The translations under genes were made by a program, and so were the position numbers. A DNA stretch of 64,000 bases from Pseudomonas sp. G.S.17 (GTDB lineage: Bacteria > Pseudomonadota > Gammaproteobacteria > Pseudomonadales > Pseudomonadaceae): NCBI RefSeq assembly GCF_038096165.1, contig NZ_CP151076.1:372001-436000 (forward strand). Direction: 5' to 3'. How positions within the stretch are numbered: position 1 is the stretch's first letter; each line of letters opens with the position of its first letter. Below the pieces are notes generated by a model. It had not been told where the DNA came from, ran no database searches, and saw only the letters and a list, made by a program, of their open reading frames with translations. Shown here piece by piece: positions 8,008 to 15,379 of this stretch.

Positions 8008-8729
8008 GCATGGATTCGATGGTCAAGGCCATGAAAACCAAGGTCGGGAACCCGCTGCGCAAACTGGTGCTGATCAAGCTCGCCGATAACGCGAATGATC
8101 AGGGTGAGTGCTGGCCGTCCTACCAACACATTGCTGACCAGTGCGAGATCGGTCGTTCTACGGTGAAGGTGCATATCCGCGAGCTGGAAAAGGCCGGGTT
8201 TTTGCGTCGCGAGTACCGCCGAAAGGGAGAGCTGAATCAGTCCAACCTTTTCCACCTCTCCCTTGATGGTGGGGCAGCATCTGCCCTAGGGGGTGGGGCA
8301 GGAGATAACCCACCTGGGGCAGGAGATAACCCAGGGGGTGGGGCAGGAGCTGCCCCCAGAACCAGTCACTCTTCTGAACCAGTCATTGAACCTAAACCTT
8401 TGTGCAAGCCAGACGAGCTGGAAGGCTTTGATCAGTTCTGGAAGCTGTACCCGAAAAAGCGGTCACTCAAGGAAGCCAAAAAGGCCTGGGCGAAGCTGAA
8501 GCCGAGTTCAAATCTGCGCCAGACACTGATCACCGCTCTTGGCAAGCAGTGCTTGCAGGCGGATTGGACGAAGAACGGCGGTCAATACGTGCCACTGGCT
8601 TCGACCTGGCTCAACGGAGAGAAGTGGAACGATGAGGTTGGCCCTACTGGCACGCCTTCAAGCTTCCGCGATCTGCCGCAGCACACCGCCGACATGTACA
8701 AGGGGGCTGCTGATGAGCCACGTTTCTAA
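8004..8729 (+). CDS. Phage replication initiator, lambda-O-like HTH protein
   Basis: The N-terminal 90 residues form a winged helix-turn-helix (PLRKLVLIKLADNANDQGECWPSYQHIA, then CEIGRSTVKVHIRELEKAGFL), the arrangement seen in phage O-type replication proteins. A Gly/Pro-rich linker (about 90-120) is encoded by the iterons at 8267-8356. The C-terminal part has the FDQFWKLYPKKRSLKEAKKAW motif common in phage primosomal proteins that recruit the loader and helicase. The next two genes encode a DnaC-like loader and a DnaB-like helicase, so the three make a complete theta-type initiation set. Confidence 0.85.
   Translation: MSMDSMVKAMKTKVGNPLRKLVLIKLADNANDQGECWPSYQHIADQCEIGRSTVKVHIRELEKAGFLRREYRRKGELNQSNLFHLSLDGGAASALGGGAGDNPPGAGDNPGGGAGAAPRTSHSSEPVIEPKPLCKPDELEGFDQFWKLYPKKRSLKEAKKAWAKLKPSSNLRQTLITALGKQCLQADWTKNGGQYVPLASTWLNGEKWNDEVGPTGTPSSFRDLPQHTADMYKGAADEPRF
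8267..8356 (+). repeat. Four palindromic iterons inside the initiator gene, candidate replication origin
   Basis: The core TGGGGCAG starts at 8270, 8294, 8315 and 8339, giving spacings of 24, 21 and 24 bp. Copies 1 and 4 are near-perfect dyads (GGGCAG-CAT-CTGCCC and GGGGCAG-GAG-CTGCCCC). Copies 2 and 3 share GGGGCAGGAGATAACCC. Lambda carries four iterons within its O gene as the origin, so this is the probable phage origin bound by the protein the repeats lie in. Confidence 0.6.
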
Positions 8730-9516
8730 CTTCATCCGCCAGCCGGCCGTCCAGATGGTCGCCGGTGAATGCCAAGAGCACGGAAAGGTCGAATTCGCTA
8801 ACGTTGAGCAGTTCGACGGATCGGTAACCGTCCAAGGCTGCCGTCGGTGCTACTGGGCCGACCTGAACACCGCCCCGAGCGACAGCTGTGAGCACGCGTT
8901 GGCATTGGCTCGCCAGAAGGCCGAACGCCTCAACAGCGCGCTCGTAGGCTCGGGCATCACTCCCCGGTTTGCTGAATGCCGCTTCGACAATTACCGCACC
9001 AACGGCGGCGATTCCGAGATGGTTAAGGCGCTGGAAACTTGCCGGGCATACGCCCAAGGCTTCGAGGACCACTATCGCGACGGTCGCAACCTGTTGCTGT
9101 TGGGCAATCTCGGCACTGGGAAGACCCACCTTGCCGCCGCAATCGCCAAGCACCTCATAACCGAGCTGGCGGCGACAGCCTTGATCGTCTCTGCCGCCGA
9201 GATCATCCGAGTGTCGAAGGGCGTCATGACCAAAGGCGCGACGTACACCGAGCGCGATGTGATCGACGAGCTGGCGAGTGTTGACTTGCTGATCATCGAC
9301 GAGGTCGGCGCCCAAGCGGGCACCGCCTACGAGCTGGGTGTCCTGCACGAAGTGATCGACCGGCGATATCAACTGATCAAGCCGTCGATGGTGATCTCGA
9401 ATATGGACGCCAAAGGCCTCGGCCAGTACATCGGCGACCGTGCGCTGGATCGCCTACGCGAGAACCGTGCGCTGCTGGCCGGATTCACCTGGGCATCCGC
9501 AAGGGGGCGCGCATGA
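8713..9516 (+). CDS. DnaC-like helicase loader ATPase
   Basis: This AAA+ protein of 267 residues would load the phage DnaB-like helicase at the origin. It has a Cys-rich N-terminal region, Walker A GNLGTGKTH (about 127), Walker B LLIIDEVG (about 195), a sensor-type SNMD motif and a C-terminal arginine-rich helix. I chose ATG 8713, which overlaps the initiator gene by 17 bp. A longer reading frame starts at 8539 but would be almost wholly antiparallel in content to the known family. The stop overlaps the helicase start by 4 bp. Confidence 0.9.
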   Translation: MSHVSNFIRQPAVQMVAGECQEHGKVEFANVEQFDGSVTVQGCRRCYWADLNTAPSDSCEHALALARQKAERLNSALVGSGITPRFAECRFDNYRTNGGDSEMVKALETCRAYAQGFEDHYRDGRNLLLLGNLGTGKTHLAAAIAKHLITELAATALIVSAAEIIRVSKGVMTKGATYTERDVIDELASVDLLIIDEVGAQAGTAYELGVLHEVIDRRYQLIKPSMVISNMDAKGLGQYIGDRALDRLRENRALLAGFTWASARGRA

Positions 9517-10910
9517 TGATTTCACGCGAGATGTATTACCCCGAGTCGGAGCATGGCGTACTTGGCGCGATCATGATGGCATCGCTGAATCAGGATCAAA
9601 GTCTGGTTGACGACATTGTGGCCAGGCACACGTCGGCGGATTTCTACCATCCGGACAATGCGTCCTTGTTTGACGCGATCAAGGATTGCCTAGAAAGGGG
9701 GATGCCGGTCGACGCCGTGACTGTCGGAGCCATCCAGCGGACGCTGCCAAGCGGGCAGAGCACCATGGCCTACGCGGCAGAGATCAGCCACAAGGTGCCG
9801 TCGGTTGCCAACTGGAAGGCGTACTCGGCCCAAGTGAACGAATGGGCGGTAGTTCGCGCGATCATCAACGTCGGGCAAATCACCGCGCAGCGGGTTGAGG
9901 ATGGCGAGCCGCTTGGTGATGTTATCGCCGCGTCTCAGCAATCCATGGCTGACCTGCGTGAACTACGGGCGCCGCGCACCGGTTATAAGCGCATGAGCGA
10001 GGTGGTTCCGGTCGTCCTCGATGGGATGGATGATCACGTCAACGACCGGTCACCGCCCAAGCTTTCCACGGGCTTGACCGAACTGGACAACCTGATTGGC
10101 TTCCTGCGCCCCAAGAGCATGGTGGTGATCGCTGGGCGGCCAGGGTCAGGCAAGACGATGCTTGGTTTGCAGATCATGCAGAGCGTTGCCGTCAACGGGA
10201 AAGGCGTGGGCCTGATCTACAGCCTGGAAATGGGCGAGGCCGAACTGACCACCCGCGCTATTGCGTCATTGGGTGGCGTGGATCTGCGCCGCATGGAGAA
10301 CGCCAAAGAGCTAGGGGATGAAGAGTGGAGCCGTATCGGCATGGCTGTCGGCCAGATCCGTGACGCTGAGTTGTACCTCAACGACGAGCCAGGCATGACC
10401 ATCGGACGCATCCGATCCGAGGCGCTTCAGTTCCAGCGCGAGAAGGGGCTGGACATCCTGATGGTCGATTATCTGGGCTTGATCGGCTCCGACCGCAAGG
10501 CGGCCAACCGGGCTGAATCCGTGGGGGCGATCTCTATCGCGCTGAAGAATCTTTCGAAGGAATTGAGTGTGCCGGTACTGGTGCTGGCCCAACTCAACCG
10601 GAACTCAACAGGGCGCGTAGGCAAGAAACCTCAGGCGAGCGACCTTCGCGACAGTGGGCAGGTGGAGCAGGACGCCGATCTGGTGCTGCTAGTTCACCAC
10701 GACACAGAGAGCGATGCGGGTCAAAACGGCGTCTCCGAGCTGATCCTCGACAAGGGACGCCAGGCTCCGGCCGGTTCATGCCTCGTTCAGCGCCAAGGGC
10801 AGTTTGCACGCTTCGTCAACTTCGATGGTAACCGCCAGTTCAGTCAGGAGGTGGTCGAGATGGGCCGACCTTTCGCCGAGCGCGCCAAGGGGAGAAAACA
10901 TCATGAGTAA
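9513..10910 (+). CDS. Replicative DNA helicase, DnaB type
   Basis: This 465-residue protein unwinds DNA at the phage fork. The N-terminal DnaB domain starts SEHGVLGAIMMASL. The RecA-like C-terminal domain has Walker A GRPGSGKTM (about 210), Walker B DILMVDYLGLI (about 315), then LAQLNRN and the SDLRDSGQVEQDAD and LVHHD motifs. Length and motif order are normal. It lies directly after the loader gene in the replication operon. Confidence 0.95.
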   Translation: MMISREMYYPESEHGVLGAIMMASLNQDQSLVDDIVARHTSADFYHPDNASLFDAIKDCLERGMPVDAVTVGAIQRTLPSGQSTMAYAAEISHKVPSVANWKAYSAQVNEWAVVRAIINVGQITAQRVEDGEPLGDVIAASQQSMADLRELRAPRTGYKRMSEVVPVVLDGMDDHVNDRSPPKLSTGLTELDNLIGFLRPKSMVVIAGRPGSGKTMLGLQIMQSVAVNGKGVGLIYSLEMGEAELTTRAIASLGGVDLRRMENAKELGDEEWSRIGMAVGQIRDAELYLNDEPGMTIGRIRSEALQFQREKGLDILMVDYLGLIGSDRKAANRAESVGAISIALKNLSKELSVPVLVLAQLNRNSTGRVGKKPQASDLRDSGQVEQDADLVLLVHHDTESDAGQNGVSELILDKGRQAPAGSCLVQRQGQFARFVNFDGNRQFSQEVVEMGRPFAERAKGRKHHE

Positions 10911-11187
10911 CGTCACTGCGGCATTGCCGCGTAAGAGCCTGACCGCAATCGAATGCAAGTTTCTGAAGCTGGGTAACCGGCAACTGCTGGAAAAGACCAA
11001 CGGTCGGATTGGATCAGCGGCATTCATGGACATTGTTGCGGACTGGCACGGGTCACGTGCAACGATTGGCTTTGAGGAGTTCGCCAGACTCTGGATTGAC
11101 GAGGGCAACGCCAAAAGCAAGATCGCTGAAAAGCTGCTGAAAGAACTCTTCGGCATGAACGAACCCACTCCGAGGAAAGCAGCATGA
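10903..11187 (+). CDS. Small early protein between helicase and Q, unrecognised
   Basis: This 94-residue protein starts at ATG 10903 with a strong AAGGGGAG site, overlapping the helicase stop by 8 bp. It is helical and charged, without known motifs. It overlaps the Q-like gene by 4 bp, so it is co-translated with the antiterminator. The slot resembles that of lambdoid nin-region genes. Confidence 0.65.
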   Translation: MSNVTAALPRKSLTAIECKFLKLGNRQLLEKTNGRIGSAAFMDIVADWHGSRATIGFEEFARLWIDEGNAKSKIAEKLLKELFGMNEPTPRKAA

Positions 11188-11570
11188 AGAAGCGAACGTA
11201 CATCGACAAACCACTGGGCGACACTGAGTATCTGCTGGAGCAGTGGGGCTCATGGCGCATGTCGGGGATGGGTGTTCCCCGGTACGTTTCGCAACTCGGG
11301 GCGGTCATGGATCAGTTCAACCCGACGCCAAGCTCTCAAACGTACGTCATCACGGACGACGTGGCGCTGATCGTGGACGGCACGCTTGCCAGGCTGACCA
11401 AGCGCGAACAGCAGATGGGCGATTTCGTCTGGTATTACTTCGGGGCGAAGTGGCCAGCCAATCGTATTGCCAGGGCGAACAACATGTCTGAGCGCAAGGC
11501 CTGGGAGCTGATCAAGGCCGGCGTCGCCTGGATTGACGGGAATATGGATCGTTCTGCCAATGCCGCATAA
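11184..11570 (+). CDS. Q-like late antitermination protein
   Basis: This 128-residue protein has the features of the phage antitermination Q family (Phage_antitermQ). The N-terminus carries LEQWGSWRMSGMGVP. The C-terminal helix-turn-helix-like part runs TKREQQMGDFVWYYFGAKWPANRIAR and ends AGVAWIDGNMD. It would modify RNA polymerase at the late promoter so that it reads through terminators into the lysis and structural genes. It is the last gene of the early operon. The terminator at 11655-11681 is a plausible first target. Confidence 0.8.
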   Translation: MKKRTYIDKPLGDTEYLLEQWGSWRMSGMGVPRYVSQLGAVMDQFNPTPSSQTYVITDDVALIVDGTLARLTKREQQMGDFVWYYFGAKWPANRIARANNMSERKAWELIKAGVAWIDGNMDRSANAA

Positions 11571-11654
11571 ATAAGTCTTTCCGTACAGATCAAGACCTGT
11601 TTTCATGGCACGGTGTTCACCTGTGCTAGCGCGACACGTAGACAGATGAAGAGA

Positions 11655-11681
11655 AGCCCGGCCATTGTGTCGGGCTTTTTT
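11655..11681 (+). terminator. Terminator after the Q-like gene
   Basis: AGCCCGGC and GTCGGGCT form a hairpin with a 6-base loop, followed by six T residues. It ends the early operon or marks the short leader RNA between the late promoter and the first late gene. Confidence 0.8.
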
Positions 11682-11734
11682 ATTGGTGCTCTGCATGTAA
11701 GACTCGCCGCTCAATCTCAAAAGGGAAGTGAGCT

Positions 11735-11947
11735 ATGCCAGGGCAAGTCGTTAAACTGGAAGGAGACGGGATGGGTTACCACCTGCAGTCGAAGGGGTGG
11801 ACTGAAGCATATGTCGTCGTGCTCAACCTAGCGATAATAGGGAATCAGTTTCCAACTCAGGGCGAGGCGCAATCATTCGCCGACGCAATTCCGGCGAATT
11901 GGATACCTAACTCCTGTATATCGACAGAATTCCCACCGACCTCGTAG
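11735..11947 (+). CDS. Small cassette protein, unrecognised (70 aa)
   Basis: The ATG at 11735 follows an AAGGGAAGTGAG ribosome-binding site. The protein has no recognisable domain. It is flanked on each side by a GC-rich terminator, so it looks like an independently transcribed single-gene cassette between Q and the holin. Confidence 0.5.
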   Translation: MPGQVVKLEGDGMGYHLQSKGWTEAYVVVLNLAIIGNQFPTQGEAQSFADAIPANWIPNSCISTEFPPTS

Positions 11948-11965
11948 TCGATTTGATTTCATGGA

Positions 11966-12040
11966 AACCCCGCCCGATGCGGGGTTTTTCATTTCCGCGA
12001 ACAGGAAACCCGGCAATATGTGAGCCGGATTTATTGATGG
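11966..12040 (+). terminator. Composite double-hairpin terminator 1
   Basis: The first hairpin is ACCCCGC/GCGGGGT with a T-run (ending about 11989). It is followed by TTTCCGCGAACAGGAAA and a second GC-rich stem ending in AGCCGGATTTATT. The same order of elements recurs after the next gene (12585-12655), which suggests cassettes with a shared ending. Confidence 0.7.
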
Positions 12041-12090
12041 CGTTTTGGCGCGCGATGTGACACGGTTTTCCATTCCAAATGGAGGTGACC

Positions 12091-12576
12091 GTGTCAAAAG
12101 AATACGAAATTCTGCTTTCAAGAATAGCTTCATATGAGGCAGCTGAAGCGAGATACTGGAAAGCTCTTCAGGGCGTAACGACATCGCTACCGATTTCCTA
12201 TACAGAATTTCTCGGCACCGACGGTGCAGGGTGGTGGGATGATCAGGGAGGTTTCCAGGAATACGTCCAGATAGGAGAGGGCACCGGATCCTCTTTTTAC
12301 AAGCGACATGCAAAAGACCTTCCGCAGAGCGACAGGCAGCTACTTCTGGTGATACGGGTTGTTCTCGAAAATCCAGAAATAAGCCGTGAGAGCAAAGAGG
12401 CTTTCTTCAGAGTCGCTATAAAGAAAGGCAAGACAGATTACGTTTTCACCATTATCGACACTGGTAAGCAGGTTAGCGTGTCAGCAGAAGATGCCATGGC
12501 GCGGAAATTCGGCCCGCTGTTCCAAGAGTTGGGTGTTAATTTGTTTCTGCAATACGATCCAGAATATTTCGATTAG
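12091..12576 (+). CDS. Cassette protein, unrecognised (161 aa)
   Basis: I start this gene at GTG 12091 because GGAGGTGACC directly precedes it, although an in-frame ATG lies at 12079 within the ribosome-binding region. The protein starts with a helix (ISRIASYE-like) and has central aromatic residues (GWWDDQGGF) and an acidic C-terminus. No family is recognised. It is bounded by two related composite terminators and has lower GC content than the early genes, as expected for acquired cargo. Confidence 0.65.
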   Translation: MSKEYEILLSRIASYEAAEARYWKALQGVTTSLPISYTEFLGTDGAGWWDDQGGFQEYVQIGEGTGSSFYKRHAKDLPQSDRQLLLVIRVVLENPEISRESKEAFFRVAIKKGKTDYVFTIIDTGKQVSVSAEDAMARKFGPLFQELGVNLFLQYDPEYFD

Positions 12577-12584
12577 CCACATCA

Positions 12585-12655
12585 GCCCCGCCAAATGCGG
12601 GACTTTCTGTTTCCGCAAACAGAAAGCCCGACCTTACCTGAGCCGGGGTTTTCTA
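12585..12655 (+). terminator. Composite double-hairpin terminator 2
   Basis: Its order of elements parallels terminator 1: CCCCGC-CAAAT-GCGGG, then CTTTCTGTTTCCGC-AAACAGAAAG, then a stem leading to AGCCGGGGTTTTCT. It ends the cassette gene at 12091-12576. Confidence 0.7.
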
Positions 12656-12727
12656 TCTTGATTGCACGCATAGCTCATAGCCACATAAGCTCCGAGCTCC
12701 CAATTGGTAAGTAGCTAGGAGAGATTC

Positions 12728-13228
12728 ATGGAGCAGGAAAACTCGGCAACTAAGACTCACTATCAAAATGCAACAGAGTTTCTGACGGATCCTGTTAAGA
12801 AACTTTATGGTACTCAAGGATTTGGAGTAGATCCGCAGCTCCAACGCCTGATTGATCTGGTCGAGACGAATGATGCCCTTGTGAGTGTGGGAATCACGTT
12901 GTTCACCTCGACAGGGATCATTACCGGCAACTTGATCAGTCGTGGCGCCTATTTTGAAAAGTTCGGCAAGAGCTTTCAATCTGCGCTAGAGGCGGCTTAT
13001 CCCGAGGCTGACTTTGGAGCTTTCGGTGAAGCATTCGCTCAAAATTCGTCCTCAGGAGATGACGTGCTGGACGGTGAATATGCTTTAGCCCCGCAGTTCA
13101 TTCACTTAGACGGTGCTAGTTCATTGCGCGAAAGCGGGCAGTGGTTGGTAAAGGGTGGTGGAATGCTATGGCGGGGCAAGGTCCAGTGCGTTAACGGTTT
13201 TACCCTGGGAATATTCAATCCTTCTTGA
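12728..13228 (+). CDS. Cassette protein with weak GvpU-like pattern (166 aa)
   Basis: The start has a TAGGAGAG site upstream. Residues about 44-80 (LVETNDALVSVGITLFTS followed by TGIITGNLISRGAYFEKF) resemble the core of GvpU-type gas vesicle accessory proteins, a small alpha/beta family whose members also appear outside gas vesicle clusters. No other gas vesicle gene is present, so a role in buoyancy is very unlikely. It is a stand-alone cassette between two terminators in the Q-to-holin interval. Confidence 0.65.
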   Translation: MEQENSATKTHYQNATEFLTDPVKKLYGTQGFGVDPQLQRLIDLVETNDALVSVGITLFTSTGIITGNLISRGAYFEKFGKSFQSALEAAYPEADFGAFGEAFAQNSSSGDDVLDGEYALAPQFIHLDGASSLRESGQWLVKGGGMLWRGKVQCVNGFTLGIFNPS

Positions 13229-13245
13229 TGCCTTTATACTCAAAG

Positions 13246-13268
13246 AGCCCCGCCCTGTGCGGGGTTTT
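13246..13268 (+). terminator. Terminator after the GvpU-like cassette gene
   Basis: CCCCGC-CCTGT-GCGGGG followed by TTTT, 20 bases after the stop codon at 13228. It uses the same stem as the neighbouring cassette terminators. Confidence 0.75.
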
Positions 13269-13333
13269 GCCCAAGTGCGTAGCTATCAGTCACGATGTTG
13301 ATATCGTGGCTATCTGACCCTTTTGCTTTTGAG

Positions 13334-13705
13334 ATGGATCTTATGCACTCATTTTTGACAAGGACCTTCGGTGGTCTGACTGGCCGTTACTACGCTCGCC
13401 ATTTTCTGTTTGCTGCAGCGTTTGCAGCTTTTCTGTTCTGGGCCGTAAGTAACGGACATGGCGGCATCGCTGCTAAGCCAGGTATGGTTTTCTTCGTTGT
13501 CATCAACACGTTGCTGTATCCCTACTCTCGGTTTGTCTACGAGAGCGTTGTGGGTTACGTCATGGGCGACAACGTGTTCTACGTGAACGCGGCGCTTATG
13601 CTGACAGTGAAAGCAATCACGATGTCCGCGTGCTGGTCGTTTGCGATATTTGTCGCGCCGGTTGGCCTTGCGTTTCTTTACTGGCGCAATAGCCGTACCG
13701 TTTAG
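13334..13705 (+). CDS. Small multi-pass membrane protein of the prophage
   Basis: About 123 residues with three strongly hydrophobic segments: LFAAAFAAFLFWAV (about 30), MVFFVVINTLLYPYS (about 55) and SFAIFVAPVGLAFLYW (about 105). ATG 13334 is chosen, though ATG 13343 is equally possible and a longer start at 13295 is open. It is a membrane protein in the cassette region upstream of the holin. It could be a superinfection exclusion protein or a second holin-like protein, but no motif decides this. Confidence 0.6.
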   Translation: MDLMHSFLTRTFGGLTGRYYARHFLFAAAFAAFLFWAVSNGHGGIAAKPGMVFFVVINTLLYPYSRFVYESVVGYVMGDNVFYVNAALMLTVKAITMSACWSFAIFVAPVGLAFLYWRNSRTV

Positions 13706-13725
13706 AACTAAACATTTTTTGCAGA

Positions 13726-13800
13726 ACGAGTCCAGCCACCACGCTGGGCTTTGCTTTTCCCGTTTCATAAGCCTCGCCACCGTGCGGGGCTTTTCCGTTT
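13726..13800 (+). terminator. Two tandem terminator hairpins
   Basis: CCAGCC-ACCAC-GCTGGGCTTTGCTTTT (about 13726-13757) is followed by GCCTCGC-CACC-GTGCGGGGCTTTTCC (about 13771-13796). The first has the same stem as the terminator after the zinc-ribbon gene (14557-14588). The second starts the copy A repeat. Confidence 0.7.
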
Positions 13801-13852
13801 TTGGCTGCACCACGCCCTTCGCTTTAAGCTGGGAGTGCTGCTGCGGCCAATT
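13787..13852 (+). repeat. Imperfect direct repeat, copy A (partner at 14575-14645)
   Basis: This sequence of about 65 bp runs from GGGCTTTTCCG through GCACCACGCCC to AGCTGGGAGTGCTGCTGCGG and matches 14575-14645 closely, including the identical block AGCTGGGAGTGCTGC. The two copies bracket the zinc-ribbon cassette gene. The 250 bp between copy A and that gene (13853-14105) holds no convincing gene, only a 26-codon open frame ending at 14075 and a GC-rich hairpin near 13880. Confidence 0.7.
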
Positions 13853-14105
13853 TATATCTTTTGTGTGCAGGCCATTGCCAGGGTGGGCCTTCGGGCGGGC
13901 CTGGACATTGGTTAGCCGGTTAGTGCGATCTACAGAGAAACACCGGCAGCCAGTGTGTCCTTGCTCCATCCCCCGAGGCGGCATCGATGGGCTGATGGAA
14001 AGACATGACGCGCATTTCGAGCCTCGGCATTTGCTGGCGCTTGAATTAAAGATTTCAGCTCTGCGGGCGACATAGGGGCTTAAGTTCAATGCGCCGGAGC
14101 TCTAA

Positions 14106-14540
14106 ATGGGATTTTTCGACAAGGTCAAGGAGCTTGCTCTCAAGGCTAAATGCGGAGTCGGCATGCACGCCGGAGATTACGCCAAGGCAGTTAATGGCCC
14201 GGCTTGCTTGCTTGAGAAGACGTGTCCTGATTGCTTTGAGCATGTAACCAAGCACAAGCATGAGCATGGAGAGTTCTCCTATAAAAACCACCATACCTGC
14301 ACGATGATCCGCAACTGTGAGCATTGTGGTCACGAAGATTCAAAGGTAAAGCATGAAGACTTCGTTGACATGGGAAGGGATGATTTTTGCAAAGTGCAGG
14401 AAAAATGCACTCGGTGTGGATTCACCCAAGTCAAAAAAGAGGACCACTCCATGACCGAGGTCTCCCGTAACGATACGCACAAAACGCTTTCCTGCATCCG
14501 CTGCAACAAGCGAGAGACGCAAAAGTTAGAGCGGTACTAA
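14106..14540 (+). CDS. Cys/His-rich zinc-ribbon cassette protein
   Basis: This 144-residue protein begins with a helix (MGFFDKVKELALKAK) and then shows four CxxC knuckles: CPDC (about 42), CEHC (about 73), CTRC (about 102) and CIRC (about 133). They are interleaved with His-rich stretches (HKHEHGE and NHHTC). This spacing predicts two or more zinc ribbons and a nucleic-acid- or protein-binding role. No named family is recognised. The gene is bracketed by the imperfect repeats at 13787 and 14575, so it looks like a recently inserted module. Confidence 0.7.
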   Translation: MGFFDKVKELALKAKCGVGMHAGDYAKAVNGPACLLEKTCPDCFEHVTKHKHEHGEFSYKNHHTCTMIRNCEHCGHEDSKVKHEDFVDMGRDDFCKVQEKCTRCGFTQVKKEDHSMTEVSRNDTHKTLSCIRCNKRETQKLERY

Positions 14541-14556
14541 GCAGCAATGTTTTGAG

Positions 14557-14588
14557 GAGCCCAGCCACCGAGCTGGGCTTTTTCGTTT
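14557..14588 (+). terminator. Terminator after the zinc-ribbon gene
   Basis: AGCCCAGC-CACCGA-GCTGGGCT followed by TTTTTCGTTTT, 17 bases after the stop codon. Confidence 0.8.
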
Positions 14589-14645
14589 TCGGCCCTGCCA
14601 CACCCATTGCTCCGAGCTGGGAGTGCTGCGGGGGCCGACTCAATT
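14575..14645 (+). repeat. Imperfect direct repeat, copy B (partner at 13787-13852)
   Basis: It begins inside the terminator after the zinc-ribbon gene and runs to the holin leader. The shared blocks are GGGCTTTTTCGTTTT, CTGCCACACCC and AGCTGGGAGTGCTGC. See copy A. Confidence 0.7.
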
Positions 14646-14669
14646 TGCTCCCCAAAGGGAGGACACCGG

Positions 14670-14996
14670 ATGAAGTCCATGCCAGAAAAGAATCCTGATT
14701 TCTGGGCGCAGCTGTACCTCGTCATCAGCACACCGCTATGGCAGGGCGCGATCATGGCGACCACTGTCTCGCTGTTGCGTGTCCTCTACGAAGCCAAGGA
14801 AGCGAACAAATGGCGGATCGTGCTTGAGGCGCTTATCTGCGGCTCGCTGAGTCTGTCAGCCAGCAGCGTCATTGAATGGATGGCCTGGCCGCCGAGCCTG
14901 TCAGTCGCCGCCGGCGGAACCATTGGCTTCGTTGGGGTCACGGCGATCCGAGAGCTGATCATCAAGTTCCTTGGCCGAAAGGCGGACGCCCCATGA
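14670..14996 (+). CDS. Phage holin, lambda holin-3 type
   Basis: This 108-residue inner-membrane protein would form the lesions that start lysis. ATG 14670 is preceded by AGGGAGGACACC, a strong ribosome-binding site. A hydrophilic N-terminus (EKNPDFWAQLYLVISTPLWQ) leads into membrane segments at about 18-40, 50-65 and 75-95, with a charged C-terminus (IKFLGRKADAP). This fits Pfam Phage_holin_3. It overlaps the Rz gene by 4 bp. No endolysin gene lies between holin and spanin, which is unusual. Confidence 0.85.
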   Translation: MKSMPEKNPDFWAQLYLVISTPLWQGAIMATTVSLLRVLYEAKEANKWRIVLEALICGSLSLSASSVIEWMAWPPSLSVAAGGTIGFVGVTAIRELIIKFLGRKADAP

Positions 14997-15379
14997 GCGC
15001 ATTGAAGTCCATCGCCCTGGCATGTGTGATTGCGCTGGTCGGGGTTCTCCTGGTCGGTATTCAGCAATACCGGGTGCTCGCACTCGAAGGCAAGGTCAGC
15101 ATTGAAACCAAGGCCAAGACTGACGCCGTGGCAGCCAACGAGGCGAGCCAGGCGACGATCACCACGCTACAGGCCGAAGCTAGGCGTAACGCCGCGTACA
15201 GCGCGGACCTGGTCAAGCGCATCAAGGCCAGCGAAGACAAAGCCAAGCAGGCGAGGAAGAACTTTGAAGATCTCAAGCGCAACAGCAAGCCTGTTCGTGA
15301 TTGGGCTGCTCAGCCTTTGCCTGACGGCCTGCGCAGCAAAGCCAGCGGTAGTAACAAAGACCAGCGCGCTACGAATTGA
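14993..15379 (+). CDS. Rz-like i-spanin
   Basis: This 128-residue protein has an N-terminal signal-anchor (SIALACVIALVGVLLVGIQQY) followed by a long periplasmic coiled coil rich in Lys, Ala and Glu. That is the architecture of the inner-membrane subunit of the phage spanin complex, which disrupts the outer membrane during lysis. Its partner Rz1 is encoded in another frame within its 3' half. Confidence 0.88.
   Translation: MSALKSIALACVIALVGVLLVGIQQYRVLALEGKVSIETKAKTDAVAANEASQATITTLQAEARRNAAYSADLVKRIKASEDKAKQARKNFEDLKRNSKPVRDWAAQPLPDGLRSKASGSNKDQRATN

Noticed and set aside
8278..8356. CRISPR array
   Set aside because: Repeats are only about 20 bp, spacers of 1-4 bp and they are inside a coding frame; better explained as origin iterons.
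12728..13228. Gas vesicle function for the GvpU-like protein
   Set aside because: Only a short motif resemblance and no other gas vesicle genes; kept as a prophage cassette protein of unknown role.
13641..14075. 144-codon open frame between membrane protein and zinc-ribbon genes
   Set aside because: It runs through two terminators and the copy A repeat and has no ribosome-binding site.
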